Origin: Betaproteobacteria bacterium
GTDB taxonomy: Bacteria; Pseudomonadota; Gammaproteobacteria; Burkholderiales; SG8-41
Assembly: GCA_025353085.1 (NCBI GenBank)
Contig: JANXRI010000389.1
Location: 1-8,028, forward strand
Reading direction: 5' to 3'
DNA: 8,028 nt
Below the pieces are notes generated by a model. It saw only the letters and a program-made list of their open reading frames with translations. It was not told where the DNA came from and did no database searches. Both the position numbers and the translations under genes were made by a program. Below are positions 1-6,081 of the stretch, piece by piece (the first letter of the stretch is position 1; every line of letters begins with the position of its first letter).

Positions 1-1
1 A

Positions 2-655
2 AATATTCTGTGCGTCGGCAAAAATTATTACGATCATGCGAAGGAATTCCACGCTAGCGGCTTCGACGCGAGTGCCGGTAAAGATGCGATTCCGGAATTG
101 CCGATCATGTTCACGAAGTGGCCCAACTCGGTGATCGCTCAAGGCGAGCCGATTCCGGGTTATCTCGACTACACCAATTCGACGGATTACGAAGGCGAGC
201 TGACGGTGGTGATCGGCACCGGCGGGCGCGGCATCGCGAAGAAGGATGCGTTCGATCATGTGTACGGATACACCATCATCAACGACGTGACGGCGCGCAC
301 TTTGCAAAATCAGCACAAGCAATGGTTCCTCGGCAAAAGCCTCGACGGTTATTGTCCGATGGGGCCATGCATTGTCACTGCGGATGAAGTGCGCGACGTG
401 ACTCAGCTCCAGCTCGTCACTCGCGTCAACGACGAAGTGCGGCAGGATGCGCCGGTCAGCCAATTGATATTCGACATCCCGACCTTGATCGAAACGCTGT
501 CGCGCGTGATGACGCTCGAACCCGGCGACTTGATCGCGACCGGTACTTGCGCGGGTGTGGGCATTGGCTTCAATCCACCGAAATTCCTGCATGCGGGCGA
601 CCGCGTGGCCATCACGATCGAGCCGATCGGCACGCTCGAAAATCCGGTCGCATAG
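2..655 (+). CDS. Fumarylacetoacetate hydrolase (FAH) family protein, 5'-truncated
   Basis: The reading frame is open from base 2 to the TAG at 653-655, giving 217 visible residues; the N-terminus lies outside the window. The fragment opens with the family's GKNYYDHAKE block. Visible Glu64 and Glu66 (in YEGEL) and Asp95 (in NDVTAR) match the divalent-metal ligands of FAH-fold enzymes, followed by GKSLDGYCPMGP and a C-terminal PGDLIATGT..GVG.GF block. Nothing inside is broken. The family includes hydrolases, hydratases and decarboxylases acting on beta-diketo or 2-keto acids (fumarylpyruvate, 2-oxohept-3-enedioate, acylpyruvates); the exact substrate cannot be read here. Its end lies 79 bp before tctC on the same strand, so it probably shares a catabolic operon with the transporter and may act on the imported acid or a product of it. 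Family assignment is secure; reaction is not. Confidence 0.93.
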   Translation, partial: NILCVGKNYYDHAKEFHASGFDASAGKDAIPELPIMFTKWPNSVIAQGEPIPGYLDYTNSTDYEGELTVVIGTGGRGIAKKDAFDHVYGYTIINDVTARTLQNQHKQWFLGKSLDGYCPMGPCIVTADEVRDVTQLQLVTRVNDEVRQDAPVSQLIFDIPTLIETLSRVMTLEPGDLIATGTCAGVGIGFNPPKFLHAGDRVAITIEPIGTLENPVA

Positions 656-666
656 GCGTACCCGGC

Positions 667-692
667 GAATCGCGTAATTCGGTAGAATCGCG
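667..692 (+). promoter_or_regulatory. Possible -10 element flanked by a GAATCGCG direct repeat
   Basis: In the 79-bp gap before tctC, TAGAAT at 683-688 matches five of six bases of the sigma-70 -10 consensus. The octamer GAATCGCG occurs at 667-674 and again at 685-692, 18 bp apart, roughly two helical turns, which could suit a dimeric regulator. No good -35 hexamer stands 16-18 bp upstream, so a separate tctC promoter is only a possibility; readthrough from the upstream hydrolase gene is equally plausible. Confidence 0.22.
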
Positions 693-734
693 CAGACGAT
701 TTTCCGCAGTCATCCCAAAAAATCCGGAGGAGTC

Positions 735-1706
735 ATGACTCGTATTCTGATTGGCGCGCTGCTTGCGCTCGCGGCTCTACACGTTCACGCCCAGGACGCT
801 TATCCGTCGCGGCCGATAACGCTGATCGTGCCGTTCCCGCCCGGCGGCGTGGCCGATATCACGGGCCGGCCGACGGCAATCGCACTCGAAAAAGCTATCA
901 GGCAACCGGTGGTCATCGCGAATCGTCCGGGCGCAGGCGGTGCAGTCGGTAATTCGCTGGTCGCGAATGCAAAACCCGACGGCTATACGCTGTTAATGGC
1001 GCTGTCGAGCATCTCGGTGATACCGGAAGCCGACAAACTCTTTGACCGCAAGCCCGCATACACGCTCGATCAGTTAGTTCCGATCGCATTGATTTCGGCT
1101 GATCCCACCATACTCGTCGTGCATCCATCGCTGCCGGTCAAGTCGCTGCAGGAATTGATCGCGCTCGCCAAGGCGAAGTCGGGCCAGATGTCGTATTCGA
1201 CTTCCGGCATTTACGGCGCGTTGCACATGCCGATGGAAATGTTTTTGCACGCCGCGAATCTCAAAATGCGCGCCGTTCACACCAATGGCGGCGGTCCGGC
1301 GATTACCATTTTACTCGGCGGTCACGTCGAGATGACGGTTGGCGGCCCGGCGGCGGTCGCCAGCCATGTCAAGGCGGGCCGGTTGCGGCCTATCGTCGGC
1401 TGGGGCGCGAAGCGGCATGCAGCCTTTCCGCAGGTGCCGACCTTCAAGGAACTGGGATATGACATCGAGTACTATATCTGGGCGGGCATGTTTGCGCCGC
1501 GCGGTACACCCGAGCCGGTAACGAAAGCGCTGCGCGACGCCGTGCGCAAAGCGGTCGACGATCCTGACTTCAAGTCGACGATGGCAAAAATAGATTCGCC
1601 GATTCAATATCTCGATGCGCCTGAATTCGCCAAATACTGGGCGGCGGACGCGAAGCGGCTCGCCGAAGCGGTCAATGCGGTCGGCCGCGCCGAAGACCAC
1701 AAATGA
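735..1706 (+). CDS. tctC: Tripartite tricarboxylate transporter solute-binding protein (Bug/TctC family)
   Basis: Periplasmic substrate-binding component of a tripartite tricarboxylate transporter. The 323-residue length is normal for the family. Residues 1-19 form a Sec signal peptide (Arg3, hydrophobic core, probable cleavage after VHA19). The mature protein begins with the Bug signature YPSRPITLIVPFPPGG.AD, followed by VVIANRPGAGGAVG and AKPDGYTLL, then the second-domain blocks GGHVEMTVGGPAA, GRLRPIVGWGAKR, PQVPTFKELGYD and PRGTPEPV. The ATG is well placed after a strong GGAGGAG at 726-732. Genes for both membrane subunits follow, so this is a full transporter rather than one of the many orphan Bug proteins. 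Known ligands of the family include citrate, other carboxylates, nicotinate and amino acids. The ligand here is unknown; linkage to an FAH-family enzyme suggests an organic acid. Confidence 0.95.
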   Translation: MTRILIGALLALAALHVHAQDAYPSRPITLIVPFPPGGVADITGRPTAIALEKAIRQPVVIANRPGAGGAVGNSLVANAKPDGYTLLMALSSISVIPEADKLFDRKPAYTLDQLVPIALISADPTILVVHPSLPVKSLQELIALAKAKSGQMSYSTSGIYGALHMPMEMFLHAANLKMRAVHTNGGGPAITILLGGHVEMTVGGPAAVASHVKAGRLRPIVGWGAKRHAAFPQVPTFKELGYDIEYYIWAGMFAPRGTPEPVTKALRDAVRKAVDDPDFKSTMAKIDSPIQYLDAPEFAKYWAADAKRLAEAVNAVGRAEDHK

Positions 1707-1716
1707 TGGATATGCC

Positions 1717-2202
1717 GTGAGCAGCGCCGACATGCAACAAACCGGGGGCGCCTCTCGCGGGCTGCGCAGCGATGTGGTGGCCGGCGTGGTGCTCATGTTG
1801 ATTGCATTGCTGGCCGGCTGGCAAAACCGCGCGTACCCGGTCGGCACTCTGGCGGAGCCGGGACCTGGCTACATGCCGTTAATGATTGCCGGCGCGCTCG
1901 GCGTATTCGGGCTGCTGATCGCATTGCGCGCAGGCACGTCGCCGCTCTTTAACGCGGTCGACTGGTCGGAAGGCCGCCGCGGCATCGTGATGCTCATCGC
2001 ATGCGGCGTTGCGGTATTGGCGCTCGAACGCATCGGCTACCGGCTGTCCATGACTGCGCTACTCGTCTTCATGCTCGGCGTGGTCGAGCGCAAGCGGCCG
2101 GTGCCAACCTTACTTGTCGCATTCGGTTTTGCGTTTCTCTCATATTATTTGTTCGCCTCGTTGCTCAAAGTGCAACTGCCGCACGGACCGTGGGGTTTGT
2201 GA
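1717..2202 (+). CDS. tctB: Tripartite tricarboxylate transporter small membrane subunit TctB
   Basis: Small integral membrane subunit that pairs with TctA. From the GTG at 1717 it has 161 residues, typical of TctB. Hydrophobic segments lie near residues 19-36, 53-72, 90-118 (probably two helices) and 125-147, with the family-like AEPGPGYMP block after the first and a C-terminal HGPWGL. GTG was chosen because it begins 10 bp after the tctC stop, while the next in-frame ATG (1732) would give a product five residues shorter and has no clear ribosome binding site; the site before GTG is itself weak. The frame stays open upstream into tctC, but that stretch overlaps real coding sequence and does not look like TctB. 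TctB proteins vary greatly in sequence, so position between tctC and tctA carries much of the weight. Confidence 0.87.
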   Translation: MSSADMQQTGGASRGLRSDVVAGVVLMLIALLAGWQNRAYPVGTLAEPGPGYMPLMIAGALGVFGLLIALRAGTSPLFNAVDWSEGRRGIVMLIACGVAVLALERIGYRLSMTALLVFMLGVVERKRPVPTLLVAFGFAFLSYYLFASLLKVQLPHGPWGL

Positions 2203-2235
2203 TGAGCACGCAAACGCAAATTGTTCGTGCTCATC
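2201..2235 (+). repeat. Intercistronic hairpin 1 (perfect 10-bp inverted repeat)
   Basis: GATGAGCACG at 2201-2210 is perfectly complemented by CGTGCTCATC at 2226-2235, with a 15-nt loop. The left arm overlaps the last two bases of the tctB stop codon. No T-run follows, so it is not a typical intrinsic terminator. It is the first of three hairpins between tctB and tctA and may act as an mRNA-stabilising or attenuating structure. The pairing is directly visible; any role is inferred. Confidence 0.7.
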
Positions 2236-2273
2236 CCTCACCCCCCACCCCTCTCCCGGAGGGTGAGGGGAGC
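2235..2273 (+). repeat. Dispersed GC-rich palindromic repeat, copy 1
   Basis: This 39-bp element matches a second copy at 6094-6132 at 35 of 39 positions by eye. Its core hairpin is CCCCTCTCCC (2248-2257), a 3-nt loop, and GGGTGAGGGG (2261-2270), with one mismatched pair. CCCTCACCC at 2235-2243 is also a perfect complement of GGGTGAGGG at 2261-2269, so two alternative folds compete. From general knowledge, C-rich/G-rich palindromes of this style are dispersed between genes in many proteobacteria and behave like REP or MITE elements. Here it sits inside an operon, between tctB and tctA, where these genes are normally tightly packed. Confidence 0.8.
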
Positions 2274-2279
2274 TTAGAG

Positions 2280-2306
2280 GTGCAAATGGACGTAAGCCAT
2301 TTGCAC
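2280..2306 (+). repeat. Hairpin 3, abutting the tctA ribosome binding site
   Basis: GTGCAAATGG (2280-2289) pairs perfectly with CCATTTGCAC (2297-2306) across a 7-nt loop. The base after the stem begins GAGG (2307-2310), the only Shine-Dalgarno-like sequence for tctA, 4 nt before ATG 2315 and 7 nt before ATG 2318. The structure leaves the ribosome site single-stranded but directly adjacent to a stable stem, which could tune tctA translation. This is visible geometry; regulation is inferred. Confidence 0.65.
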
Positions 2307-2314
2307 GAGGCTCA

Positions 2315-3841
2315 ATGATGGACGGCGGCGTATTTGCCAACCTGATGCACGGTTTTTCGGTGGCGCTGCAACCGTCGGTGCTCGCCTATGCATTTGCCGG
2401 TTGCGTAATCGGCACACTGGTGGGCATGCTGCCCGGCCTGGGGCCGCTCGCCGGCATCAGTCTGCTGCTGCCCGCGACGTTCGGGCTCAATCCGATCATC
2501 GCGATCGTGCTGCTCGCCGGTGTTTATTACGGCGCGATGTACGGCGGTTCGACCACCTCGATACTCATGCGTATCCCGGGCGAGGCGGCCTCGGTCATGA
2601 CATGTATCGATGGTTATGCGATGACGCAACGCGGGCGCGCAGGGCCGGCGCTGGCAATCGCGGCGATTGGCTCTTTCGTCGCCGGCACGCTGTCGGTCGT
2701 TGCACTCATGTTTCTCGCCCCGACCCTCGCATCATTTGCGCTGCGCTTTGGTCCACCCGAATATACCGGCTTGCTGTTGATGGGACTGTTTGTGCTGGCC
2801 TATATGAGCGGCGGCTCCATGCTGAAGACGCTCGCAATGGCGGCGGTTGGTCTGTTGCTCGGCATGATCGGCATCGATGCGATGAGCGGCTATACGCGCT
2901 TCAGCTATGACGTTATCGAACTCGCTGATGGCATCGGCATCGTGCCGGTGGCGGTCGGACTATTCGGCTTGTCGGAAATTCTGCTGACCGCCGGGCAGCC
3001 GACGCCGCCCGCTATTCAGCGGCCGACGCTGCGTCAGCTGATTCCGTCACTGGAAGAAATCAAGCTATCGGTAGGCCCGATCAGCCGCGGTAGTTTGATC
3101 GGTTTTCTGATCGGCATCATTCCGGGATCGGCGCATATCATTTCGTCGTTCGTGTCGTACGGCATCGAGCGGCGGATGTCGACGCACCCCGAGCGTTTCG
3201 GCAAGGGGGCCATCGAAGGAGTCGCCGGGCCCGAGTCAGCGAATAACTCGGCAGCAACCGGCGCTTTCGTGCCGATGCTGGCGCTCGGCATTCCAACCGG
3301 CCCGATCACGGCGGTCATGCTGGCCGCGATCATGGTGCACGGCATTTCGCCGGGGCCGATGCTGATCACGCAGCAACCCGATTTGTTCTGGGGCTTCGTC
3401 GCGAGCATGTACGTCGGTAACGTCGTGCTGCTCATATTAAATCTGCCGCTGGTCGGCTTGTTCGTGTACCTGTTGCGCATACCGTATTCGTACTTGTATC
3501 CCGCGATCCTTTGCTTCTGCATTCTCGGCGTTTATTCCGTTAGCAACAGCGTGGTGGATGTGTGGATCATGCTCGGCATGGGCGCGTTCGGTTATGTGCT
3601 TCGTAAAACGGGTTTTGAGCCCGCGCCGATTGCGCTCGGACTCATTTTATCGCCGATGCTCGAGCTGTCGGTGCGCCAGTCGCTTGCCATGTCGGGCGGA
3701 AGTTACGGCATCTTCTTTGAGCGGCCGATTGCGATCACGATGTTTGCCGCCGCCGGCGTATTGATCCTGCTCGGTTTGAAACCGCTTTTGTTCAAGCGCA
3801 AAGACTGGCGCGAAAAAGTCGGGCTGGAAGACCAGGTGTAG
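2315..3841 (+). CDS. tctA: Tripartite tricarboxylate transporter large membrane subunit TctA
   Basis: Large transport subunit of the inner membrane, 508 residues, a normal full length, with about a dozen hydrophobic segments. It has the internally duplicated TctA pattern. In the first half, PGLGP lies at residues 40-44, YGGSTTSIL at 76-84, PGE at 88-90 and DG at 99-100. In the second half, GIIPGS lies at about 267-272 and PESANNSAATGAFVPMLALG at 306-325, followed by IPTGP. The substrate is delivered by TctC and import is thought to be driven by a cation gradient. The first two codons are both ATG; with GAGG at 2307-2310, the second (2318) has the better 7-nt spacing, so the protein may start one residue later. 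The 112-bp gap from tctB is far longer than usual and filled with hairpins. The gene ends 22 bp from the convergent acetyltransferase. Confidence 0.96.
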   Translation: MMDGGVFANLMHGFSVALQPSVLAYAFAGCVIGTLVGMLPGLGPLAGISLLLPATFGLNPIIAIVLLAGVYYGAMYGGSTTSILMRIPGEAASVMTCIDGYAMTQRGRAGPALAIAAIGSFVAGTLSVVALMFLAPTLASFALRFGPPEYTGLLLMGLFVLAYMSGGSMLKTLAMAAVGLLLGMIGIDAMSGYTRFSYDVIELADGIGIVPVAVGLFGLSEILLTAGQPTPPAIQRPTLRQLIPSLEEIKLSVGPISRGSLIGFLIGIIPGSAHIISSFVSYGIERRMSTHPERFGKGAIEGVAGPESANNSAATGAFVPMLALGIPTGPITAVMLAAIMVHGISPGPMLITQQPDLFWGFVASMYVGNVVLLILNLPLVGLFVYLLRIPYSYLYPAILCFCILGVYSVSNSVVDVWIMLGMGAFGYVLRKTGFEPAPIALGLILSPMLELSVRQSLAMSGGSYGIFFERPIAITMFAAAGVLILLGLKPLLFKRKDWREKVGLEDQV

Positions 3842-3863
3842 GCAGGGCGGCGATGGTAGTGAA

Positions 3864-4382
3864 CTACTCCGGCGGCGAACTCCGGCCGTCGCCGATTTGT
3901 TTCTGCATCAGCACTGAATCGACCCAGCGGCCGAACTTGTAGCCGACCGCGGGCAGCAGTCCCACTCGTTCAAAACCAAACTTCTCGTGCAGCCTGACCG
4001 ATGCCTGATTGGCACTGTCACCGATGACGGCGATGATCTGGCGGCGACCCGCTGCGGTGCACGCAGCAATCAACGCCGGCAACAGCGCGCTGCCGACGCC
4101 GAGGGCAGTGCGATGGCTATCCACATAAACCGAGTTTTCCACCGTGTACCGGTAGGCAGGCCGTGCGCGATACATCGCGGCATACGCATAGCCCACGATG
4201 GCGCCGTCGGCTGCCGCGACGAGAAAAGGCAATCCCAGGGCGTGAACCGTTTCAAAGCGGCGCGTCATCTCCGCGGTATCGGGCGGATCTATTTCGAAAC
4301 TGGCGAGGCCGTGCAACACATGCTGTCGATAGATGGCCGTAATCGCCGGAACATCCGCCGGGGTTGCGGGCCGCACGTGCAT
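3864..4382 (-). CDS. GNAT family N-acetyltransferase, phosphinothricin/MnaT-like
   Basis: Cytoplasmic acetyl-CoA-dependent N-acetyltransferase of the Pat/Bar/YncA type, whose known members acetylate phosphinothricin, methionine sulfone or methionine sulfoximine. With the start at 4382 it has 172 residues, as usual for the family. The N-terminal VRPATPADVPAITAIY block includes strand 1; FEIDPPDTAEM follows; then VGYAYAAMYRARPAYRYTVENSVYV (residues 63-87) and the acetyl-CoA loop RTALGVGSALL (91-101), then GDSANQASVRLHEKFGFERVG (121-141). Glu83 corresponds to the conserved acidic residue in this family's core. In-frame starts upstream exist (ATG 4394, TTG 4463), but residues before 4382 do not resemble the family. 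An AAGG stretch is poorly spaced for either ATG, so the start is uncertain. It faces tctA and is divergent from the DenD-like gene; probably a monocistronic housekeeping or detoxification gene. Substrate unproven. Confidence 0.9.
   Translation of the reverse strand: MHVRPATPADVPAITAIYRQHVLHGLASFEIDPPDTAEMTRRFETVHALGLPFLVAAADGAIVGYAYAAMYRARPAYRYTVENSVYVDSHRTALGVGSALLPALIAACTAAGRRQIIAVIGDSANQASVRLHEKFGFERVGLLPAVGYKFGRWVDSVLMQKQIGDGRSSPPE
3873..3902 (+). terminator. Weak candidate intrinsic terminator for the tct operon
   Basis: CGGCGA (3873-3878) pairs with TCGCCG (3889-3894) over a 10-nt loop, and ATTTGTTT follows at 3895-3902. It lies 32 nt past the tctA stop, in the right orientation to end the + strand operon, and is embedded in the 3' end of the convergent acetyltransferase gene. 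The stem is short and the tail is not a clean T-run, so this is tentative. Confidence 0.3.
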
Positions 4383-4725
4383 GGAAGGCAGCATCACCTT
4401 CGGTTGCTCCGGGCGCAGATCGGTACATCGAGGATGCGCGTCATCCCGGCGCAGTTGCAACAAGTGCGGTCGGCCCCGTTATCAATCATCATTCCATTTG
4501 CTTTCATGATTTCGAATTCATCAACGCAGCGAGGCGGCACGGCGTGCATGACATCAATTGGCAGTGTTGAAAACGGTGGGTGTTATGCAAAAATAAAATC
4601 CGCTGACTGTGCGGAAGGTTCCGCGTATTGTTGAGCTTTCGCGCGGCGATTGCGCCCCGCGGGCCAAAACCCGATGATAACGCGCCGGCAAAGTGCGCGA
4701 ATAGTTTGACGGGGGCCAGAGCGAT
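4383..4725. other. 343-bp divergent intergenic region
   Basis: This stretch lies between the divergent acetyltransferase and DenD-like genes and should hold both promoters. Reading frames across it are low-complexity shadows with no recognisable protein. It contains an AT-richer section (about 4490-4600), unlike the flanking coding DNA. TTGAAA at 4567-4572 and TAAAAT at 4594-4599 resemble sigma-70 hexamers, but the 21-bp spacing is too long for a confident promoter. A perfect palindrome lies at 4611-4624. I see no RNA gene, no repeat shared with the rest of the window, and no clear Shine-Dalgarno for the DenD-like gene beyond GAG a few bases before its ATG. Confidence 0.5.
4611..4624. promoter_or_regulatory. 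Perfect palindrome GCGGAA-GG-TTCCGC, possible operator
   Basis: GCGGAA (4611-4616) and TTCCGC (4619-4624) form a perfect inverted repeat around two bases, in the divergent intergenic region 101 bp before the DenD-like start and 228 bp before the acetyltransferase start. The half-site spacing suits a dimeric repressor or activator, but short palindromes also occur by chance. No regulator gene is in view. Confidence 0.22.
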
Positions 4726-5697
4726 ATGAGGATCGTGATAACAGGGGGCGGTGGATTTCTCGGCCAAAGCGTCGCGCGTGCTCTGCTCGCCCGCGGCGGT
4801 CTCGGCGCCGAGCCGGGGGCGTCCACGGAGCTGACCGAACTGGTGCTGGTCGATCAGGTGATGCCGCAAGGTGGCGTGGCTGACCCGCGGGTGCGGCAGG
4901 CGACCGGCGATATCGCGGACAGGGCCTTTATCAAGCGCGTGTTTGCACCTCCCACCCATGCCGTCTTCCACCTGGCCGCAGTCGTGAGCGCCGGCGCGGA
5001 AGCCGATTTCGACCTTGGCTATCGCGTGAACCTCGACGCGATGCGGCTGGTCCTGGAAGCGTGCCGGCAGCAGTCACACCCCGCGCGTCTCGTCTTCACC
5101 AGTTCGGTCGCGGCCTTCGGCGGCGAACTGCCTGACATCGTCAATGACGCGACGGCGGCTACTCCGCAGTCGTCTTACGGCGCCCAAAAAGTTATCGGTG
5201 AATTATTAGTTGCGGACTACTCGCGCAAAGGTTATCTCGACGGCCGCTGCGTGCGACTGCCCACGATCGTCGTGCGGCCCGGACGACCCAATCGCGCAGC
5301 GTCGGGTTTCATGAGCAGCATCCTGCGGGAGCCGCTTAGCGGCGAATCGGCGATATGTCCGGTGCCGTTAGACGCCCGCATGTGGATATCGTCGCCCGCG
5401 CGCGCAGTCGACGCCTTGATACGCGCGATGGAATTGCCGGCGGCTCTATGGGGCTCGAATCGTACGCTCAACGCCCCCGGCATCACTGTCAGCGTCGCCG
5501 AGGCGCTCGCCGCCCTCGCGCGGATTGGCGGCAAAGCGTGCGTAGAGCGCGTGCGCTTCGAGCCGGACAGCGCAATTGAAAAAATCGTATTGAGCTGGCC
5601 GGCGCGTTTTGCGACGGCGCGCGCCGGTGCGCTTGGTTTCGGCGTGGACAGCGGAATCGACGATGTCATAAACCTGCACCGCCAGACTCGCCCGTGA
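4726..5697 (+). CDS. denD: NAD-dependent epimerase/dehydratase-fold oxidoreductase, D-erythronate dehydrogenase-like
   Basis: Extended short-chain dehydrogenase/reductase of 323 residues. The N-terminal NAD(P) site is TGGGGFLG (glycines 7, 10, 13), with Asp43 after the second strand (LVLVDQ), favouring NAD. The HLAAVVSAGAEADFDLGYRVNLD stretch (82-104), TSSVAAFGGELP (125-136) and SSYGAQKVIGELLVADYSRKG follow, with catalytic Tyr151 and Lys155 and Ser126/127 as the third member. The C-terminal half has LPTIVVRPGRPN and SILREPLSGE.AICPVP, which I recognise from the D-erythronate/tetronate dehydrogenase (DenD) group; these oxidise C2 of four-carbon sugar acids. The kinase and decarboxylase partners of that pathway (OtnK, OtnC types) are not in view, so a related sugar-acid substrate is possible. 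The gene stands downstream of a long divergent intergenic region and probably has its own promoter. Confidence 0.87.
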   Translation: MRIVITGGGGFLGQSVARALLARGGLGAEPGASTELTELVLVDQVMPQGGVADPRVRQATGDIADRAFIKRVFAPPTHAVFHLAAVVSAGAEADFDLGYRVNLDAMRLVLEACRQQSHPARLVFTSSVAAFGGELPDIVNDATAATPQSSYGAQKVIGELLVADYSRKGYLDGRCVRLPTIVVRPGRPNRAASGFMSSILREPLSGESAICPVPLDARMWISSPARAVDALIRAMELPAALWGSNRTLNAPGITVSVAEALAALARIGGKACVERVRFEPDSAIEKIVLSWPARFATARAGALGFGVDSGIDDVINLHRQTRP

Positions 5698-5764
5698 TGA
5701 GGCGACACGAGGATGCGCGGCACGAGCGACTCGTTTAACATGCGAGGTTTACGGAAGCGGCCTT

Positions 5765-6046
5765 GTGCGATTAACTCTACTTTTAAGCCTTATACTATTT
5801 TGCGCTCCCGGCATGGCCGTGGTGACGTGCGATCAGCTTGGCAATGTGGCCCTCGCAACCGAGCAGTATCGTAACGAGGGTGAACCGCTGCAGGTGCTGC
5901 TGGCCGAAGTAGATAAACTCGGGGGCGACGGTAAGATTACCAAAGACGATATGGCGCTAATGAGAAAAACGGTACAGGAGTCGTACGACCGCACGCGCAC
6001 GCCGCTCGAAATCCGCAAAGAATGCAAGGACGTGCCCGCCAAGTGA
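5765..6046 (+). CDS. Small secreted protein of unknown function with EF-hand-like loop
   Basis: I do not recognise this 93-residue protein. It starts at GTG, supported by GGAAG at 5753-5757 seven bases before it, and by the immediate signal peptide: Arg2, a leucine-rich core at 3-13, and probable cleavage after GMA18. The mature part of about 75 residues is charged and mainly helical in character, with two cysteines, Cys22 and Cys87, near its ends that could form a disulfide in the periplasm. Residues 50-65 read DKLGGDGKITKDDMAL, resembling an EF-hand or dockerin calcium loop, but one residue longer than the canonical spacing and lacking an acid at a usual early position. It lies 67 bp after the DenD-like gene and 142 bp before the methyltransferase. 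A coding call is supported by signal peptide, ribosome site and fit between neighbours. Confidence 0.72.
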   Translation: MRLTLLLSLILFCAPGMAVVTCDQLGNVALATEQYRNEGEPLQVLLAEVDKLGGDGKITKDDMALMRKTVQESYDRTRTPLEIRKECKDVPAK

Positions 6047-6081
6047 AGCGGCGCCACTATCGAGCTTTTCATAAATGATTG

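Noticed and set aside
1311..1847. Long minus-strand open frame opposite tctC and tctB
   Set aside because: It runs antisense to two well-supported genes, has no recognisable domain or ribosome site, and is rich in Arg and other residues typical of a GC-rich shadow frame.
3856..3867. Small palindrome GTAGT-GA-ACTAC in the tctA/acetyltransferase convergent gap
   Set aside because: Five base pairs with a two-base loop cannot form a stable terminator and no T-run follows on either strand.
4383..4463. N-terminal extension of the acetyltransferase from a TTG at 4463
   Set aside because: The added residues show no family similarity and no clear ribosome binding site supports that TTG.
4567..4599. 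TTGAAA and TAAAAT as a sigma-70 promoter
   Set aside because: The hexamers are 21 bp apart, too far for a standard promoter, in an AT-rich stretch where such matches are expected.
4504..4971. Minus-strand open frame overlapping the DenD-like start
   Set aside because: It covers the NAD-binding region of a clear gene on the other strand and its translation has no motif or family resemblance.
5722..5736. ACGAG-CGA-CTCGT stem followed by TT after the DenD-like gene, possible terminator
   Set aside because: Only five base pairs and a very short T tail; too weak to call.
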